From contig OZ024857.1 in the NCBI GenBank assembly GCA_964017155.1, positions 17,909,435 through 17,973,434 of the forward strand: a DNA stretch of 64,000 nucleotides, read 5' to 3'. The notes under the pieces are model-generated. The model had not been told where the DNA came from and did not search any database. It saw only the letters and a list, made by a program, of their open reading frames with translations. This document shows, in pieces, positions 1 through 13,500 of this stretch. Made by a program: the position numbers and the translations under genes. How positions within the stretch are numbered: position 1 is the stretch's first letter; each line of letters begins with the position of its first letter. This DNA comes from Oasisia sp. SBJ-2009. Lineage: Eukaryota > Annelida > Polychaeta > Sabellida > Siboglinidae.

Positions 1-490
<490 letters not shown>

Positions 491-711
491 CGTGCATGCC
501 TGTATATGCACACACACGCATACACGAACTCACGTACGCATTTTACAACGTGTTATGTTCCTTAGCTAGGATCATTGAAAACAATTTATACCCTACACCT
601 AAATTCCTACACATTTCGGTTAATTCATCAGCAAAGCTGCAATTAATACATGAACACACTGACTTGGTATACTTATTCCATTACAGACATATGAATTTTA
701 ATGCATTATAA

Positions 712-1454
712 TTCGATAAATACGCCATATATATGTTTCCCAAATTGTGTAATTGACTGCAACAGCGTACGATATAGTTTCATGTGTCTTTTTGTAGCGT
801 GGATACAAACTAGAGGTTCGTAGGAATTGTTTTAAAAAAGGTGTATATTATTGTAATATAATATTAATATTCCCGAGAATTGTTTTAGAAGTCGATCTGA
901 GTAATAAAAATACAAATGCATTCACATTTTCAAATAAGCCTTGATCTACTTATTTATTTTAATTTACTATGCGCACGCTTAGCAACCAATTATTAGAAAT
1001 TCGTTTACAACCCTAAATGGAAATACATCGCATCCTCGCAAGCCAGGGGTCATTGCTTAGCGTTACAATGCCCTTGGTTAATCGTCTCCTCAAACCGTCG
1101 AAGTGACAGGAGTCGAATTATAAAAAATAATATAGCTATTGTTGTGAGAACAGCGTAGATGCTGTTTCAAAATCGCCAAGATAAATACTGGAGTAGATTT
1201 GTTTACGACAACAAAGCAGGAAGTCGTAGGGCATTCATTGAACAGATAAATAGAGATTAGATCTGACCACCGACTTGGAGCCCACCGCCTATCGTCGGGA
1301 TCAACCGACTCAACCAAGTAAATCAGTCAGTCCGTGTTTACTCCGAAAACGGTAAATTTGTTTACCCAGGGTCGAACGCGATGCGATGTCAACATCGAAC
1401 CGTATTCAGTCGTCGGACGCTGCTGGAAACGTAGCCTTGGAAAGGTGAAGAGAT
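712..1454 (+). promoter_or_regulatory. Upstream region of gene A
   Basis: The last 400 bases or so before the ATG are richer in CpG (aaccgtcgaag, cgtcgggatc, gtcggacgc) than the region before 1000. I see no clear TATA box or upstream splice acceptor. It probably contains the promoter and 5' UTR, but boundaries cannot be set. Confidence 0.35.
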
Positions 1455-1520
1455 ATGGCTTTGCACGGTTGTTTAAGATGCCTGAAATATATCGTATTCA
1501 CCCTAAACTTCGTGGTGTGG
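1455..1520 (+). CDS. Gene A coding exon 1 (22 codons)
   Basis: Encodes the cytoplasmic N-terminus and first half of TM1, beginning MALHGCLRCLKY. Cys6 and Cys9 are likely palmitoylation sites. It ends with Trp22, followed by donor gtgagt. The context agatATGG has purine at -3 and G at +4. ATGs at 1381 and 1386 upstream open short frames that stop before this start, so they would be uORFs if transcription begins above them. Confidence 0.88.
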
Positions 1521-4500
1521 GTGAGTATTGAGTGTGCTTTTCCAAACATTTTTATGTCGTGTTTTGTATTTATTTCCCCGGTTTCTCGGCAGTGCGTGCA
1601 GACTGCACTGACCACTGTCTGCAGTTGTCAGTTGCCGCCCACGTCCACCTCAGAGCACGGGCCAGCTGCATGGCCGAGGCGGAGGGCCAGGCACTCTGAC
1701 ACTAACCCTGACATAGCTGTAGGTCAGAGACAATTAAGGCTGAGAACTAATGAAACATGATGCAGGTACCAATGTTCATTCCCAGACGGAGGAGATAGCT
1801 GCACTCACACTGTCACTGACACTCCCTGTTGACATCATAACTCGTCTCATATGATGTGATATGTCACACTGTCACTGTCTCTGATTGTGAACTTATTTTA
1901 CCATAATTAAGAATTATAATTGGTTTTTGACTTTTTAACTAATTTATTTATTATGACACCGTGGCATTCTCCTCTTTTTAGATGTTATGTAATTGTAATG
2001 AGACCAGAATTATAAATATTAGTAATTAAATGACATAATGTGGAAATAAGTAAGCCCCAAAATAAGTAATACATATTACATGTAGGTCTTCCTAGGATAC
2101 TTTTTTTTTAAACTGGTATTGCATGAAATTCTATTAATTGGCCATGCAAACTCAATTAATTGGATTATGCCATTTTGCAAAGAAACTGGATGATTGTTTT
2201 ACAGATGTACCATTTGAAATTCCCGAGTGGTTATTTGTGCAATCCAATGCAAAGTATTTTTTTTATTTTTTTTTACAGATTTAGTGAAACACAACTTGCC
2301 CAGTGAAAAAACACTGACAACCAGTGGAATCTCACCAACTGGTCATGATGGTTGTGCATAGTTCTTATTCACTATATTTTAAAATTCTAGTAACTTGTTA
2401 ATTTTCTTCTAAAATTTAAATCTTAAATATTCAACCAGGACAGCTCATACTCATATTTTCAGTGAATAACTCATATTTTCAGTGACTAACATGCATCTGA
2501 AAAATGGCATATATCTATTTAACATGATGTACAGTAAGATGTATGTAAAGGCTTAAAACATAAGCATGACAGTGCATTTGTAAGAGTGACCAATCCAAGC
2601 AGGGTAAGTGTACTGGTTATCAAATTTAAATTTGCAACCATCAGTATTAATAATGTGTATGATTAAGTCTGACTTCCCACTGCCCAGATGATTGTCAGTA
2701 CTTATTTTGACAGTTTAAAGTACAGGTGTCTGTTCCTCTATCAGGACTCCTCCGCATGGTAATTTGTAGTGGAACTCTGCTGTGTTAATCGATGCAAAAT
2801 GAACATCAAAGGGTATTCACCTTCAATCTGATGATATTGCCAATAAAACTTGTTTTCAAACTGGATATACGGTTACCATTGAGCATGATTGTGGAGTTGT
2901 ATCTTTTAAATTGCAAATGCTGTTACATGCTTAGGTATATAATTAAATACTATTTGGCAGGCACACACTCACTATTCACTCACTTGCTATCCAGTGGCCA
3001 TGCAGTCACTTAAGCATCACTGATAGCTTCCTGACGATTCCCACCATCTCTTTTGATCTTCTTCTGCCCTCTGGGATGTGCCAAAGGTCAAGATAGTCCA
3101 GTCCTTTATGTTGTTGTCCCACCTCTTCCTCTATCTCAGAACTTAGTTTTCTTCTTCTTAGCATAGTGCCTTGCAGAATGGTCTTTGCAAGGCTGTGGTT
3201 GATCTAATAATAGTGATATTTGATCTTGGAGGGCAGTATAATACCCTCAGATGATTAATTCATTCAATCAAGAGTGATCATCCTATCATCTGAGCATGCA
3301 TTCTCGTAATACTGGTGGTAATCTAAAGCAGCTCTAATTAAGTTATTAACATTGAAATTGAATATAAGGTCAAGAGGATGGTTATTCAAGAGATACTAGA
3401 AGTGAATAGAAATGCAGTCTTTATGCTAAAAATGAGTGACTTACAGTTCAGTTTGTGTGTACAGCTGTAGTAATAGTTCTCCGTACTCTTTCTCAGTGGT
3501 TTGATAATTGTCACATAGACACCCCATGTAACTGCAGCTGCCAGTTGGCAACATTTTCCATTCAATTTGATCATCAAATTTATTTGTTTTTAATCAGTCA
3601 CACACATGGATTTAAATATATATTATGTTGTTCAAGGTTAGTACTTATAATTCTATTTTAGTAATTGCATAGAAGCATTCACTGAAACAAAACAGAAAAC
3701 CAATTGTTATATATTACAACATTGTAAACACGCTTTCTAGCAGCGTGTCATTATACAAAGCTCCCTAGTGCAGAGAGTATTGAAAACTACCATGCAAAGT
3801 AGGTCATTTAATTTCCTGTGAGTAATGACAGAGGAGTATTAGATGAAATTAGATCTCCAGTTGTTGCTGCATTAGTTTAAGCCCATGTTAGTCCACTGCC
3901 ATTGATGCATAGTGGTACAGACAGCATATTCCTGCTTACTGTATCATTTGCTTCTAGTACAACTGTACAAGATAAATACATTTAGAAAATAAGTAATCAA
4001 ATATGTTAAACATCCATATTACAAGGAAATGCCTGTGATTTAATTGCAATTGATAATAGGTCCCATGAACAAAACACAGTGTAGGCCCTATATCATCCAT
4101 TTCCCATTTAAATGTCTTGTCATGGGAATAACCTATTTTCATTTGCCATCTTAATTTCGTAATTTCATTACCATCTTAATTTTTGTAATTCATTTTGCTA
4201 AAAAAAAATTGTAAAATTCCCAGGCAGTTCCATGTGTTTACATGACAGATTAGCTGCCATTTTGAGAACCAAAATAATTGAGATGACTGTAAAATGGCCA
4301 GTGTAGGGTGGGGTGATCTGCAACGTCATCTAGACAACATCTGCATGAGTGGCTAAACAGACACTTCATCACTTTCTATTTCCAGTCAATTCCAGACCCA
4401 TCAAATCTTCTATAGTCCTCCCAAAAAGTTCCAATTAAATATTTCTCAACTTTCTCTTCTGTCTACCCTCTACTCTTCATCAACCGATCCCTTTTCATTC

Positions 4501-7500
4501 ATTCTACAATAATTTACATCGGTATAATTTATTAATTTCCAGAATGTAGTCCTGAGTTAATTAATAACTACCCTTGCCACATCCACTGGCTCCACAAAGA
4601 GGTCACTCACTGCCACTTTGACAGCTGGCTGCAGGCTGTTGACAGTCCAACACAGCCTCTCTATATGGTCCTTGACAAATGTCAAACACATGGCAATGAC
4701 ATCCATTAGAAAACTGGCAGAGCCAGGCAGCCAGGAAGTGGTATTCCATTCTAAGCATATTTCATCACTCATATCTGACACAAGTATGTCAGTGTTCTGA
4801 AGCAAGGAAGGGAGTTATTGGTTTAAATTCACAATACAATTTTAATGTAGACTAAAATGAACATTTGCTATACACATTTTATTTTTGCAGATATCTAAAG
4901 TCTATTATAAACTAAATGTCGATTCAAGGACAAACATCTTTCAAATTCGGCAGCTACCCAAAACTTGAGATTAGTAAACATGGATTCAATGTTTTTATCG
5001 TTTATTGTCTGGCTTCACTCAATCAGCACTTTCCATAAATAAAGGATGACATAAATGTGCTTTGGGGAAATTATTTAAAATGCGATATATGGACCTAATT
5101 AATGCACTTTTCAGTCTTTATAGAAAAGTTGGTCCGGATTGAGTGACATACGATCTACCTGATGCTATAGGCACTTCACTTCCCCTTGGCCTTTCACCCC
5201 CAGTGGGCCAGCCTCCTGGTGCAGAGGGCAGTGTGTGTACAAGTGTACAGACATAAATAAGAAGGAGCTAATCTCAGTGACAGGGCTCAAGAGTACTTTG
5301 TTGTTGAGTAGAAGAGTTTGTTGTCGTATTCAACCTCACAGTTGTTGTGCTGACCCAGTATGTAGAATCAAGTGTGCTGCAGTAACATGCCCATTTCTAG
5401 ATAGCTAGTGCATACAAGCATAAACAGTTATGTTTTAAATAAATGCAACGTTTCTCATCCAAAATATATATCAAACTTATTTATGACAGCTGATGTTCCT
5501 ATAATTTAAGATAAGAAGGTATTGTAAACTTGGGATTCGTAAACAATTGAGGCAAACCGGGTTGGATCCATCATGCTGTGGTTTTGAAGCTTTAAAAATA
5601 CGAAGGCTTAAAAATAACTTTGAACATTCACCCGACATTGTCTAGATCTTTCTAATCACACTCAGAACCATTGATCCCTCGTTATAGGTGACTATCCTGT
5701 TGCATGATTCATGTGGAAGCATTGATGAAACATGTTGGTCAATTCTGCTAACTACCACAGGATGACAAGGAATGAACACATAAAAATAGATCATAGCATC
5801 TTGACATTCTCTAGTCCCCCAACACCCTCACATCTTGCCATTTTGGTGAACTGGAGAAGACTTAATTAACTGGATAGTACCTTGAAGAATGCCCCATCCA
5901 TCAGCAACCTTTTGTTGCTGGATACTAATAGCATGGTGCAGTGTTTTTGATAACGGCCTATGTCCCCAGGGACAATGGAGGGCCTTGTTAATGTGATGGT
6001 TTAGCTGAGGGACTGGTCCCAGATAATTAGTGGTGATAGCTGATAGTTTTATGTTCCATGAGTCCTGATTGCTCTGGGACCTTGTGTTTGCTTGGGATTG
6101 ACAAACAACAAACAACTCAGGGGAAGTGCTGATGTTGCTTTATCTCTTTGAGCTTATGTTGTCAGCTCAAGTTAGTTCTAACTGACTGCTGCTGAAAGTG
6201 ATGTTATTTAAGTGCACAACATTGTTATGGTTTATGTTCTCAATTTATGATACAACAAAACTGTAGGCCCAGTGGTCATGTTGACCAGGAAGCTACAAAT
6301 GTAATTACTTGAAATAGTAGGAAATTAAGCTTTTTTCTTTTAAAATTGTGAAACAGGTTTTTACACTTTAGGCTGTAAAAAGATCTATCTTTTGGGCATC
6401 ATCTTGCAGTGTTATTTTGTGGTTCTGATGATATCCCAGTTTTATTGCCAAATACAGTATGAAGGCTTGCACATGTTTTCTTGCATGAAGCTCTGTCTGT
6501 AGAAGTACATTTGCCATAGGTCAGTTCCCTGTTGATGCCCCTAACCTATTCTGTTATCTCCCTAATGCTCCTAATAAAGGGAGTGTTATGGCCCTGGTTC
6601 CAGGGCATATCCCAGCCTGCTAGCCTCTCTTCATGGGGTACCCAGAGATGCTGTTTTCATGGCCCACTTGATGACCTTAGTAATGATAACCCTGATAGCA
6701 TTACCCCCGTGGTCTAAGCCTGGTGGATCACCTTTCTAGCTCTGCTGGATACTTAGTTGACAAGTCTGACACATAATCAGTGTTAACACCCTGCAGCTAG
6801 CATTGCTGGTTCAGGTGGCTCATGTTACACCTTTCCATAAAATTGTAATCTGACAGATAGAGTGCTTACTTAAGCAAAATGCAGTTGCATAATAGGAATG
6901 CTGAGCCACAAAGTAAATAAGACATGTGCTTAGATAAAGACTAGGTTTATTGACAGTACTATGTCAACCTCGGCAAGTCTTCAAAATAAAATGCTGTCAT
7001 TTAGATTGGAATGTATTGTTTTCCACAGGCATTTACTATTCACATGTGCTCGTTTTCTGTAAAAGACAATGCATACACTATTATGGACATCTAAGAACAA
7101 CTGAAATTAACTCTAGTCCCTGGGGTTAGGTCAAAGTCCAACATTGCTGTAGTCAGAAGTAAATTGAAGCCATATGTACACTGACACAAGTGACCCTACT
7201 TCTTGTGTTTTTTGTTAGGGGTGGAAATGTACTTGCAATGACTTGATGTAAGCAATAAGTTGCTTCCCTCCAATTTTGGAATATAAGTCTGTATTTTTTT
7301 CAAACATTGAATCATTTTTAGAATGATTTGTGTGTGTGCCACAGTATGTAAATGATATGGTATATTGTTAATACTAGTATATAATGACAGTTCAAATGAT
7401 ATTGGTGACACAGTGAAGATTATTGATGAAGGTTAGTTGATGGATGTATTAGAAGTAAGCAATAAAGCCAAGCAACTTACTTGGTTGGTTCTTAGAGAAC

Positions 7501-10500
7501 AATGAGCTCTCTACAATTGGCACACCTGATTATGCACTACATTGACTGGTGTCTTGGCAAACACAATTTTGGTTATAGGTAATATTAGCAAAGTCCAGTG
7601 TAATATGTCATATAATTCTCTTGGAAGCAGTTAGCCATACTGCGATTAATGGATGAAATATGTACTGTTTAACTGCAAGTATCTACCACTGTCTATCGCC
7701 AGTTACTCAGTCACTCATTAGTACAGATGAGTGAACTGGAGCAACTTTATAGAATGAGTAAATGTTCCCAAGGTTCAGCATGGCAGCGCAGGATTTGAAC
7801 CATTGCGACCCTGCAGTGAAGCAGTTAGCTTATAGCGGCCATGGTAGTCATACTTCTTTTTGACTTTGAGGCATTACCAACAATCTGTTCTATAAATACT
7901 GGATTTCCCTAGGTCAATCTATTCCCAATCATCCCATATCGATGTTGCAAGGTCCTGTGACTTGCCGACATTATAATGGCTAGTTCAAGGAACATATTGA
8001 TTGCTGACCCTGCTAGTAACCGAATAGTGCCCTGGATTCTGTCAGGATCATAGTGGCTAATAAGCTGATAGCTGGCCATTCCCACTAAAACACACGTTGT
8101 ACCTTGATTGAATGCATGTTCAACTATCAACATACTGCTGTCCATGTGATGAAAATTCTGAATATGAAATATTGTGAATTATTTTGTGAATAATTGATAT
8201 TCAGTTTCAGCTGTACCAGTAGAATTGAGTGATTTAAGTGCAACATGATTGATTGATATGGAAATATGACAACTAGGACAAACTGAAATCCTTGTTTAGT
8301 CATTTGAACCAAAAGGTTCAGTAGTGTGGTATGACTGGTATCATGTGTCTGCTGTTAGCTGCCATTTCTCAGAAACTGTTCAGGATCAATTCTTAGTAAT
8401 TCTGCATCTAGATGTATCTCTGGGTATTGCCACACTGCCCACAGTGCACAAGAAATCTTAATTTTATTGAATTATTCTATTGATTCTAAAGGATACATTT
8501 TAATGGGTCCCATGCTTACAAATTGGTGTCAGCACTCAGCAGCTAACTAAACCCTTGTTAACTGGAAAGTTGCCTCGAGGTTTTAACCTATGTGTTCAAG
8601 GCCTATCTGTACATTTTCTATAATTTAGGCAAGTTGGATTTATTTAGGTTAAAAATATATTGTCACCTGTAGGCAATAAACATAGGCAAATTAGTATTAC
8701 TGGCACTTGGATGACCTGTTGACACTGTCTTAGACCTGTTGACACTGTCTTAGACCTGTTGACACTGTCTTAGACCTGTTGACACTGTCTTAGACCTGCT
8801 GACACTGTCTCTGACCAGCTGACACTGTCTCTGACCTGCTGACACTGTCTTAGACTGCTGACTCTACCTTAGACCTGCTGACACTGTCTCTGACCTGCTG
8901 ATACAACCTTCGATCCACTGTTAGAACCTAAAATGTGCTGACTCTGTCTTAGACAGAATCACTAGCTGTCTTAGACTAATTGACACCAACTGCAACTTGC
9001 TGACAGTGACCTTAGGTCTGCTGACACTGTCTTAAGTTAGATTAACATACACAATAATGACCATCTGGCACTGTCTTAGAACGACTGACATTGCCAAAGA
9101 CCAGCTGACACTTTCTTAGAATTGACAGTCGTATACCTGCTGACACTGTCTTAGACTGCTGACACTATCTTAGACCTGCTGACACTGTCTTATACTGCTG
9201 ACTCTATCTTAGACCTGCTGACACTGTCTTATACTGCTGACTCTATCTTAGACCTGCTGGCACTGTCTTAGACTGCTGACTCTATCTTAGACCTGCTGAC
9301 ACTGTCTTAGACTGCTGACTCTATCTTAGACCTGCTGACACTGTCTTAAACTGCTGACTCTATCTTAGACCTGCTGACACTGTCTTAGACTGCTGACTCT
9401 ATCTTAGACCTGCTGACACTGTCTTATACTGCTGACTCTATCTTAGACCTGCTGACACTGTCTTAGACTGCTGACTCTATCTTATACTTGCTGACACTGT
9501 CTCTGACATGCTGACACTGTCTCTGACATGCTGACACAACCTTCGATCCACTGACAGAACCTAAAATGTACTGACTATGTCTTAGACAGAATCACTAGCT
9601 GTCTTAGAACAATTGACACTAACTACAACTTGCTGACAGTGACACAACCTTAGGTCTGCTAAGTTAGATTAACATACACAATAATGACCATCTGGCACTG
9701 TCTTAGAACGACTGACATTGCCAAAGACCAGCTGATACATTCTTAGAATTGACAGTCTTATACCTACTGACAGTGACACTGCATTAGACTTGATACTGAC
9801 TCAATTCAGTAGGCATAAAATATTTAACAGAGGACAGCTGACCATATTACACAAAGTGTCACAGAGCCCTGTTGGTGTGTGACAATCAATACAGTTCACA
9901 TGCAGCTGAGCCATGCAGTATGAGACTGAGACTGGCAGTGTTACATAGGCAGACTCTTAGACCACCAGTAGCTTCAAGGCATTGCTTTGATACTTTTCGT
10001 CAAATCTGAAATTCTGAACCCACATTGATTTCACCAATATAACGAAAGTGTGCCTAAATGTGACACATTGTTTTGTTAGTTCCATCAATCAACATAACCC
10101 CTGGCAAATTTAGGTTAATAGCATACCTGGGTATTATGTCATAGCACATTTTAAAGACTAAAGAGTGACCTGATTTATGCCAGTCTCTGCTGCAATTGAG
10201 ATGGGTTTAGATTCTTCAAAGGTTCCTCCTGTGTTCAACTTTAAATTAGCATAAAAAGGTAAATGAAATCATTTTAAAATATAATTTCCACTTGTTGTAT
10301 TATATGTGTTGTTCAAAGTGTACATATGTAGTAGCCTCAGTTGTGCAGATAAATAAATGATACCTGTGATACAAAGATTTGTTCACTTCATTATCATGTC
10401 AACAGTGCAGAAATAAAGTAGTGAAGCATACCTCTGTTGACTCTAATTACCTGCAGCAGACCATCAACTAGTCTACACCTGACCTCCTAGTGTTACTAGA

Positions 10501-13500
10501 GAACCTAACACAGGGAGTAGTCTGACAATAAACAGTGAGTTTATGACCCTTTGGTCAGCAGTAGAGAATCAGATTGGCTTGTACTGTAGCATAGGTAACA
10601 GGACAGAAAGCTGGACAGTCATTCAGTAAAGCTCTACAGTAGTTTGTAGAGGCACATACTGTGTGATCCCCAATGACAAGGCCTCTTGAGGTTTTCATAT
10701 GGAATTGATATGTGCTGCTGTTTGTCACTGTTACAAGAGCAGACAGGTGGCAGAGGAGCTAGATCAAAGAGGACAGATTCATCCCTGAATCCATCACACA
10801 TGTCGTTAGTCTCAGAAGGGGCAATCTTGTTAGCCAGACAGTCAAACCACATTTCAAATGACAGCAGAAGACATAAAAAGGCCTCTGATGCGAAGAATTT
10901 TTAAAGTTAAAAGGACCTTTAACTTTTTAATTGGTTCACTTATTTGTAAATATATTCACATTGGCTGAAATTATTATTGAACAGTTTACAACTGTTTATC
11001 AAAACATAATGCCCCTGGGAGAGGGGTTTCTGGTTCTAAATCCTTACGTAATAGGAACTGTCACACAGTACTATGACAGGGGCTAGTTCTGTAAACATGG
11101 TTGCATGTTGACAGAATTGTCTTCTTGTGTATAAATGGTTTTACAGCCCCCATCCAAGCTTGTCCTTTATTTGCACTGCAGGGTGTCTGTGGACAGATGA
11201 ATGGCATGTCGTTTCCCAGGCTGTGACACAGAGAACTTGCATCAGCTCACTAGACTCTGTTGATTGGGATGTGTCTGTGTCTACCACTACACAACCTAGA
11301 CCTGTCATTTTCATTGCTAGTTAAAACTTGGCATAATTGTATCAGAATTACCAAGTAAAGAAAGTTTTCAAACCAATGTACATGTATGTAATTGTAGAGA
11401 ATGTAATAACTTTAATAAAACCTTTACTCTAAATAAAATCCGAAGTGATTTCAGAGTGTTTACAAACAATAAATTTGTATACTAAAGAATAATACTATTA
11501 ATAAAGTAAATAAAAATACCTAAAACCATATCGTGAAGAATGTTAAGATTTCTTTCTGGGATTCGTTGAAATTATCCAAGTCTCCTGACTTCAGTCATAG
11601 GTGTAAAGACATAAACCCCCAGACTAATGCTTCCCCTTCAGCTTGCACACAATACTTGAGAAGCGCTATAAGTGGTCCTCTGTGGCAGAGTAAAACACCT
11701 CCTAGTTGAGGCATAAATAAAAAGTAAAGCACATTATTTGACATAGCGTAAGTAATTGCATAAACTGCATAAATGGCGTAAATAATGGCATGAACTGCAT
11801 CAGCACCCTGGGAACTCTGGCTAAGAAAGTGGTTCTGGTTAATTCGCTTGCTCTACCATCCCACATAGTGCCCACCCATGTTGTGCTCATTGTCTATGGT
11901 GATGTCACATGTCATGACAAAGCAAACTAGCAGTTATATTACATATGATAATTTAAACAGGTGTGGTCACAGTGGAATATTTATTTATTATTTTTCATTA
12001 ACCAGCAGCTCACTTGGGAATAAAATGTAGCTGTGCATTACTGGGTTTTCTCCATTAATCAAGAGTTTTGCAATTTTATTATGGTTTTATATCAACAAAA
12101 TAAAAAAAATCAATGATATCAGCAGTGTAACTGGAAAAAGGTTTTTCACCCAAAGTGATTGATGTTTTAATTGCTTTAACATCAACCGATTCTATAATTG
12201 TAATTCCTATAATTCCAGGATTTACCTATGTCTGTTAATGTCTTTCAAAGAAACGTGGTGTAGATGTCACTGGCAGACCTGTTTTAATGGGATTATCATG
12301 CACATGCACCTGAAGTGTTGAACTGTAGAATGCCTGTGAGTGATGTGACCACAACACATGCGTGGGGGTGCTGACAACACATTAACAATACTCACCTCTG
12401 TGTAGCATCATAGTGGCATATGGCAAACACAGGCACTGGAATGTTATCACTCTTTTATCTGCGTTTAATAATTAGCAATCATATTGTTATTACAGCCCAT
12501 ATGGCACAGCAATTGACCTCAGAAGATGTGTCAATATTCTTGGGGAAGGCACATTTCGTATATCTACAGCTGACAGTAAGGTGTTGCTATTACGATCTGT
12601 TATCAGTATTGCCATCATTATGTAAATCATTCAGGTAATCATTACATCAGTATTGAGCAACAGCAAGGTACACAGGCATTCATGGCCACCTGGCTGGTGA
12701 AAGACATTCGGAAAGTTCAGAAACAGTCCAAATTCATCTAACCATGGCACAGCACACTTCAATGTGCAGCAGATAATTGTTCTCTAATTTCCCACTGGCA
12801 ACATCCTGCATGAGTTGAACCAGAATGCAACCACTAATCTCCTAATATTCCCTGGCTTATCTCCCATTCTGTCTAGCAGATTATCTTTTCCAGGATGTCT
12901 GCCACTGGGGTTATAAATGTAATGTGTCATGCACACAGCAGCTGCCGGGGTCATTAATGCCATGCACTCTGATGCTGTGGTCAACTCAATTTATACTTGT
13001 TTGTTAGTTATGCATATAATTTACAGGAGAATCTGCCTTTTATTTCCGCACAACCAAAACAGTCTCAAGACAGGAGGTTGTAATGTCTTATTGGGTTGCA
13101 AGTATTATAATGAGAATAATTAAGAGGCTTGTTGGCTAAAGGGCCACTAAAACTGATCATCTCAAAACATCGAGATTAAATAACATTTATCTGGCCTCAG
13201 ATAAAAGTTTACAAAACGTTAATATGGTTTTGATGATATCCATACACCTGTATATTATAAATATTAGTTGATCTAAATTGATTCATGCCTAAACACTGTG
13301 TTAACTATAAATATTTACTCTTATAAGTTGTAATGTTTTATGTACTTTATAGGTAGGCTGACAACAATTCATCATTTTAAATCCCTGGATTTGGTGTAAA
13401 GCCACCAGTAGTTATAGCTACCTCCACTCCACCTAAATGTGTATTAGCAAACATTTCGAAATCAATTGCATACATTGCTGGCACTTCTTGGTACAAAGGT

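Noticed and set aside
5828..6115. 95-codon minus-strand frame in gene A intron 1
   Set aside because: No recognisable domain, splice context or repeat family; consistent with chance in this sequence length.
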